From Geodermatophilus aquaeductus (GTDB lineage Bacteria > Actinomycetota > Actinomycetes > Mycobacteriales > Geodermatophilaceae): a stretch of DNA of 64,000 bases. A program made the translations under genes and the position numbers. The notes beneath the pieces are model-generated. The model was not told where the DNA came from, searched no databases, and saw nothing but the letters and a program-made list of their open reading frames with translations. This document shows, piece after piece, positions 61,879 through 64,000 of this stretch. Location: positions 186,001 to 250,000 of the forward strand of contig NZ_FXTJ01000003.1 in NCBI RefSeq assembly GCF_900182545.1. Direction: 5' to 3'. Positions within the stretch are counted from its first letter, which is position 1. The number at the start of each line of letters is the position of its first letter.

Positions 61879-63288
61879 GTGGGCGGGCCGCTGCGCACGG
61901 CGCTGACCTCGCTCACCCTGCGCGGCCGCTGCCTGGTCGCGGCCGGGGCCACCCTGCTCGCCCTCGGCATGCTGCTCGGCGAGCGGCCTCTGGTGCAGAT
62001 CGCCGTCTTCGTGCTGGCGCTGCCGCTGCTGTCGGCGCTGGCGGTCGCCCGGCAGCGGTTCCGCGTCGGCGTCCGGCGCACGGTGAGCCCGGCGCGGGTG
62101 CCGCGCGGGCAGGACGCCGAGGTGCTGCTCGAGGTGACCAACGCCGACCGGCGCACCGGCCGGCTGTGGCTGCTGTCGGAGCAGCTGCCCGCCGAGCTGG
62201 GCGGCACCCCCTCCTTCGTCGTCGAGCGGCTGCCCGGGGGCGGCACCGCCGCGATGCGCTACCGGGTGTCCGGCGGCCGCCGCGGCCGCTTCCGGCTGGG
62301 CCCGCTGCGGCTGCGGCTGGTCGATCCCTTCGGGCTGGTGCAGCGCACCACCAGCGGCACCGACGGCGCTCCGCTCGTGGTGGTGCCCCGGGTGCGGCCG
62401 CTGGGTCCCGGCGGCCCGGGCGGCGGGCACGGGGGCGGCGGGGCGGGCGCCCGCCGGTCCATCGCGGTGCACGGCGAGGACGACGTCAGCACCCGGCAGT
62501 ACCGGCACGGCGACGACCTGCGGAAGGTGCACTGGCGGGCCACCGCGCGCACCGGGGAGCTGATGGTCCGGCTGGAGGAGCGGCCCTGGCGCGCCCAGGC
62601 GGCGCTGCTGCTCGACACCCGCGCGGGCGCGCACCTGCTCACCCGCGCCGCGGGTCCCGGGCCGGCCGCCGGCAGCGCGCCCCCCGGCCCGCCCGGCGAC
62701 CCCGCACCGCCGCACGACAGCCTCGAGTGGCTGGTGGAGGCCGCGGCCAGCATCGGCGTGCACCTGGCCCAGCGCGGCGCGGTGCTGCGGGTGCTCACCA
62801 CCGGCGGCGAGCTCACCCCGGCCGCGGGCGCCGCGGCGCGGGTGTCCACGGGTCTCGGCAGCACCGAGCTGCTCGACCGGCTGGCCGCGCTCGGCCCCAG
62901 CCGCGGCGCCGCCCTCGGGCAGGCCGCCGAGCAGCTGCACCGCGCGGCCGGCGAGGGCCCGGTCGTGGCGCTGCTGGGCGCCGTCGGCCCCGACGACCTC
63001 ACCGAGCTGGTCTCGGTGCGCCAGGGCCCGGCCCGCGACGTCGCCGTCCTGCTCGACGTGACCAGCTGGGCCGACCCCTCCCCGCGCAGCCGGCGGGGCC
63101 TGTCGGGCACGGCCCGCGCCGCGCTCACCGCCCAGCTAGAGCAGTCGGCCACGCTGCTGCGCGGCGCGGGCTGGCAGGTGGTGGTCGCCGACGCCTCCCG
63201 CACCGTCGAGGCCGTGTGGGCCGACCTCGCCCTGGCCGGCGACGGCGCCGGGTTGCGGCCCGGCGGGACCCTGGGGGTGCCGGCGTGA
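61879..63288 (+). CDS. DUF58 domain protein
   Basis: A 469-residue protein. Two hydrophobic helices near residues 18-58 anchor it. A beta-rich domain is followed by the DUF58 signature YRHGDDLRKVHWRATARTGELMVRLEE (about 205-235). A Gly/Pro-rich insert (about 260-280) and a VWA-like C-terminal half complete it. DUF58 proteins are encoded with MoxR ATPases and transglutaminase-like proteins. The start is GTG 61879, six bases after the moxR stop. Confidence 0.9.
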   Translation: MGGPLRTALTSLTLRGRCLVAAGATLLALGMLLGERPLVQIAVFVLALPLLSALAVARQRFRVGVRRTVSPARVPRGQDAEVLLEVTNADRRTGRLWLLSEQLPAELGGTPSFVVERLPGGGTAAMRYRVSGGRRGRFRLGPLRLRLVDPFGLVQRTTSGTDGAPLVVVPRVRPLGPGGPGGGHGGGGAGARRSIAVHGEDDVSTRQYRHGDDLRKVHWRATARTGELMVRLEERPWRAQAALLLDTRAGAHLLTRAAGPGPAAGSAPPGPPGDPAPPHDSLEWLVEAAASIGVHLAQRGAVLRVLTTGGELTPAAGAAARVSTGLGSTELLDRLAALGPSRGAALGQAAEQLHRAAGEGPVVALLGAVGPDDLTELVSVRQGPARDVAVLLDVTSWADPSPRSRRGLSGTARAALTAQLEQSATLLRGAGWQVVVADASRTVEAVWADLALAGDGAGLRPGGTLGVPA

Positions 63289-64000
63289 CCGCCCTCGCCC
63301 CGCCACCGGTCCGCGCCGGCGGCCCCGTTCCCCCTCCACCGGTGCCTCCGCCGCCGCCCCCCGCCGCGCCCGCCGTCCCGGGCACGCTGCGCCGCGAGGG
63401 CTCGACCACGCTGGCCGCGGCGGTCGCGACGGCGCTCGGCGCCTGGGCGCTGGGACCGGTCTTCACCCGCCCGGCCTGGGTGCCGCCCGCGCTGGCCGCC
63501 ATCGCCGTGGTCGCCGCCACCGGGCTGCTGCTGCGGGCGGCCGGGCCGGCGCTGTGGGCGTGGGCCTCCGGCGGCCGCGTCCTGCCCGCGCGCGCCGCCG
63601 CCGCCGGCGTCCCCCTCGTGCCGCTGGGCCAGCTCGCCGCGCTGCTGTGCCTGATGACGCTGCTGTTCTCCCCCGCCGGCGCGATCGGCGGCTGGCTGCC
63701 CACCCCGCGCTCGCTGGCCGGCCTGGGCGCGGTGCTCACCGACGGCTCGGCCGAGATCCGCGAGCAGTCGACGCCGGCGCTGCCGCTGACCGGGCTGCTG
63801 GCGCTGACCGTGCTGCTCGTGGGCATCGTCGCGGTCGTCGTCGACCTGATCGCCGTCGGCGGCCGGCAGCCGGCCCTCGCCGGGCTCGGCCTGCTCGTGC
63901 TGTTCTGCGTGCCGGTCAGCACGGTGACCGGGAGCATCGGCCTGGCGGCGGTCGCGGCGCCGGCGGCCGGGCTGGCCCTGCTGCTGTGGGCCGACCAGTC
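63285..64000 (+). CDS. Transglutaminase-like membrane protein, N-terminal part
   Basis: The first 238 codons of a protein cut by the right edge. A Pro-rich start (APPPVRAGGPVPPPPVPPPPPP) is followed by at least six hydrophobic helices between residues about 40 and 235. This is the N-terminal membrane region (DUF3488/TgpA type) that normally precedes a periplasmic transglutaminase domain, which is not visible here. GTG 63285 overlaps the DUF58 stop by four bases. Assignment depends partly on the moxR-DUF58 context. Confidence 0.8.
   Translation, partial: MTALAPPPVRAGGPVPPPPVPPPPPPAAPAVPGTLRREGSTTLAAAVATALGAWALGPVFTRPAWVPPALAAIAVVAATGLLLRAAGPALWAWASGGRVLPARAAAAGVPLVPLGQLAALLCLMTLLFSPAGAIGGWLPTPRSLAGLGAVLTDGSAEIREQSTPALPLTGLLALTVLLVGIVAVVVDLIAVGGRQPALAGLGLLVLFCVPVSTVTGSIGLAAVAAPAAGLALLLWADQ

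Noticed and set aside
1-64000. tRNA or rRNA genes
   Set aside because: No cloverleaf with a TTCGANNC loop and CCA-like end and no rRNA-like segment was recognised by eye; a tRNAscan run would be needed to exclude a divergent one.

Overview
The window is a 64 kb chromosomal segment of a very high-GC actinobacterium. GTG starts are common, adjacent genes often overlap by four bases (GTGA or ATGA), and several enzymes belong to actinobacterial lineages: a PriA-type HisA, Mqo, Wag31/DivIVA, SepF and a TIGR03085 protein. The gene content and order resemble the Geodermatophilaceae (Blastococcus, Geodermatophilus, Modestobacter). That family-level placement is an inference from memory of gene order, not a computed match. 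No tRNA, rRNA, CRISPR array, prophage or insertion sequence was recognised.

Layout, left to right. (1) 1-4.6 kb, minus strand: hisI-trpE-membrane protein-trpC-trpB (trpB runs off the left edge), then a small membrane protein and a FAD-binding dehydrogenase. (2) 6.3-11.6 kb: two small membrane proteins, a heterodimeric ABC exporter and a TIGR03085 protein. (3) 11.7-26 kb: the histidine genes hisF-ridA-hisA and hisH...hisB-hisC-hisD. These two blocks are separated by about 8 kb of accessory genes: a nitroreductase, an SDR, a VOC protein with a divergent WYL regulator, an HNH/DUF222 protein, a membrane M28 peptidase and a membrane-anchored molybdopterin protein. (4) 26-40.9 kb: a LON-domain protein, dnaE, GNAT, CPBP, an RluA-type pseudouridine synthase, lspA, mqo, a cation/proton antiporter and ileS. 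(5) 40.9-60.5 kb, all minus strand: the division and cell-wall cluster mraZ-rsmH-ftsL-ftsI-murE-murF-mraY-ftsW-murG-murC-ftsQ-ftsZ-pgeF-yggS-sepF-yggT-wag31. murD is not present between mraY and ftsW. (6) 60.9-64 kb, plus strand: a MoxR ATPase, a DUF58 protein and a transglutaminase-type membrane protein cut by the right edge.

How the genes fit together: the left third makes tryptophan and histidine. No trpF is visible, so the PriA-type HisA probably serves both pathways. The right third makes the peptidoglycan precursor and the divisome. A six-unit 10-bp MraZ operator lies in front of mraZ. About a dozen genes have a -10-like hexamer 6-7 bases before the start codon and no Shine-Dalgarno sequence, which suggests leaderless mRNAs and fixes several starts.

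The most unusual content is a set of dispersed palindromic elements. One family (about 60 bp, four copies) sits directly at gene ends. One copy lies in frame inside a nucleotidyltransferase-like gene, and two copies bracket pgeF in inverted orientation. A second family forms tandem hairpins at two loci.
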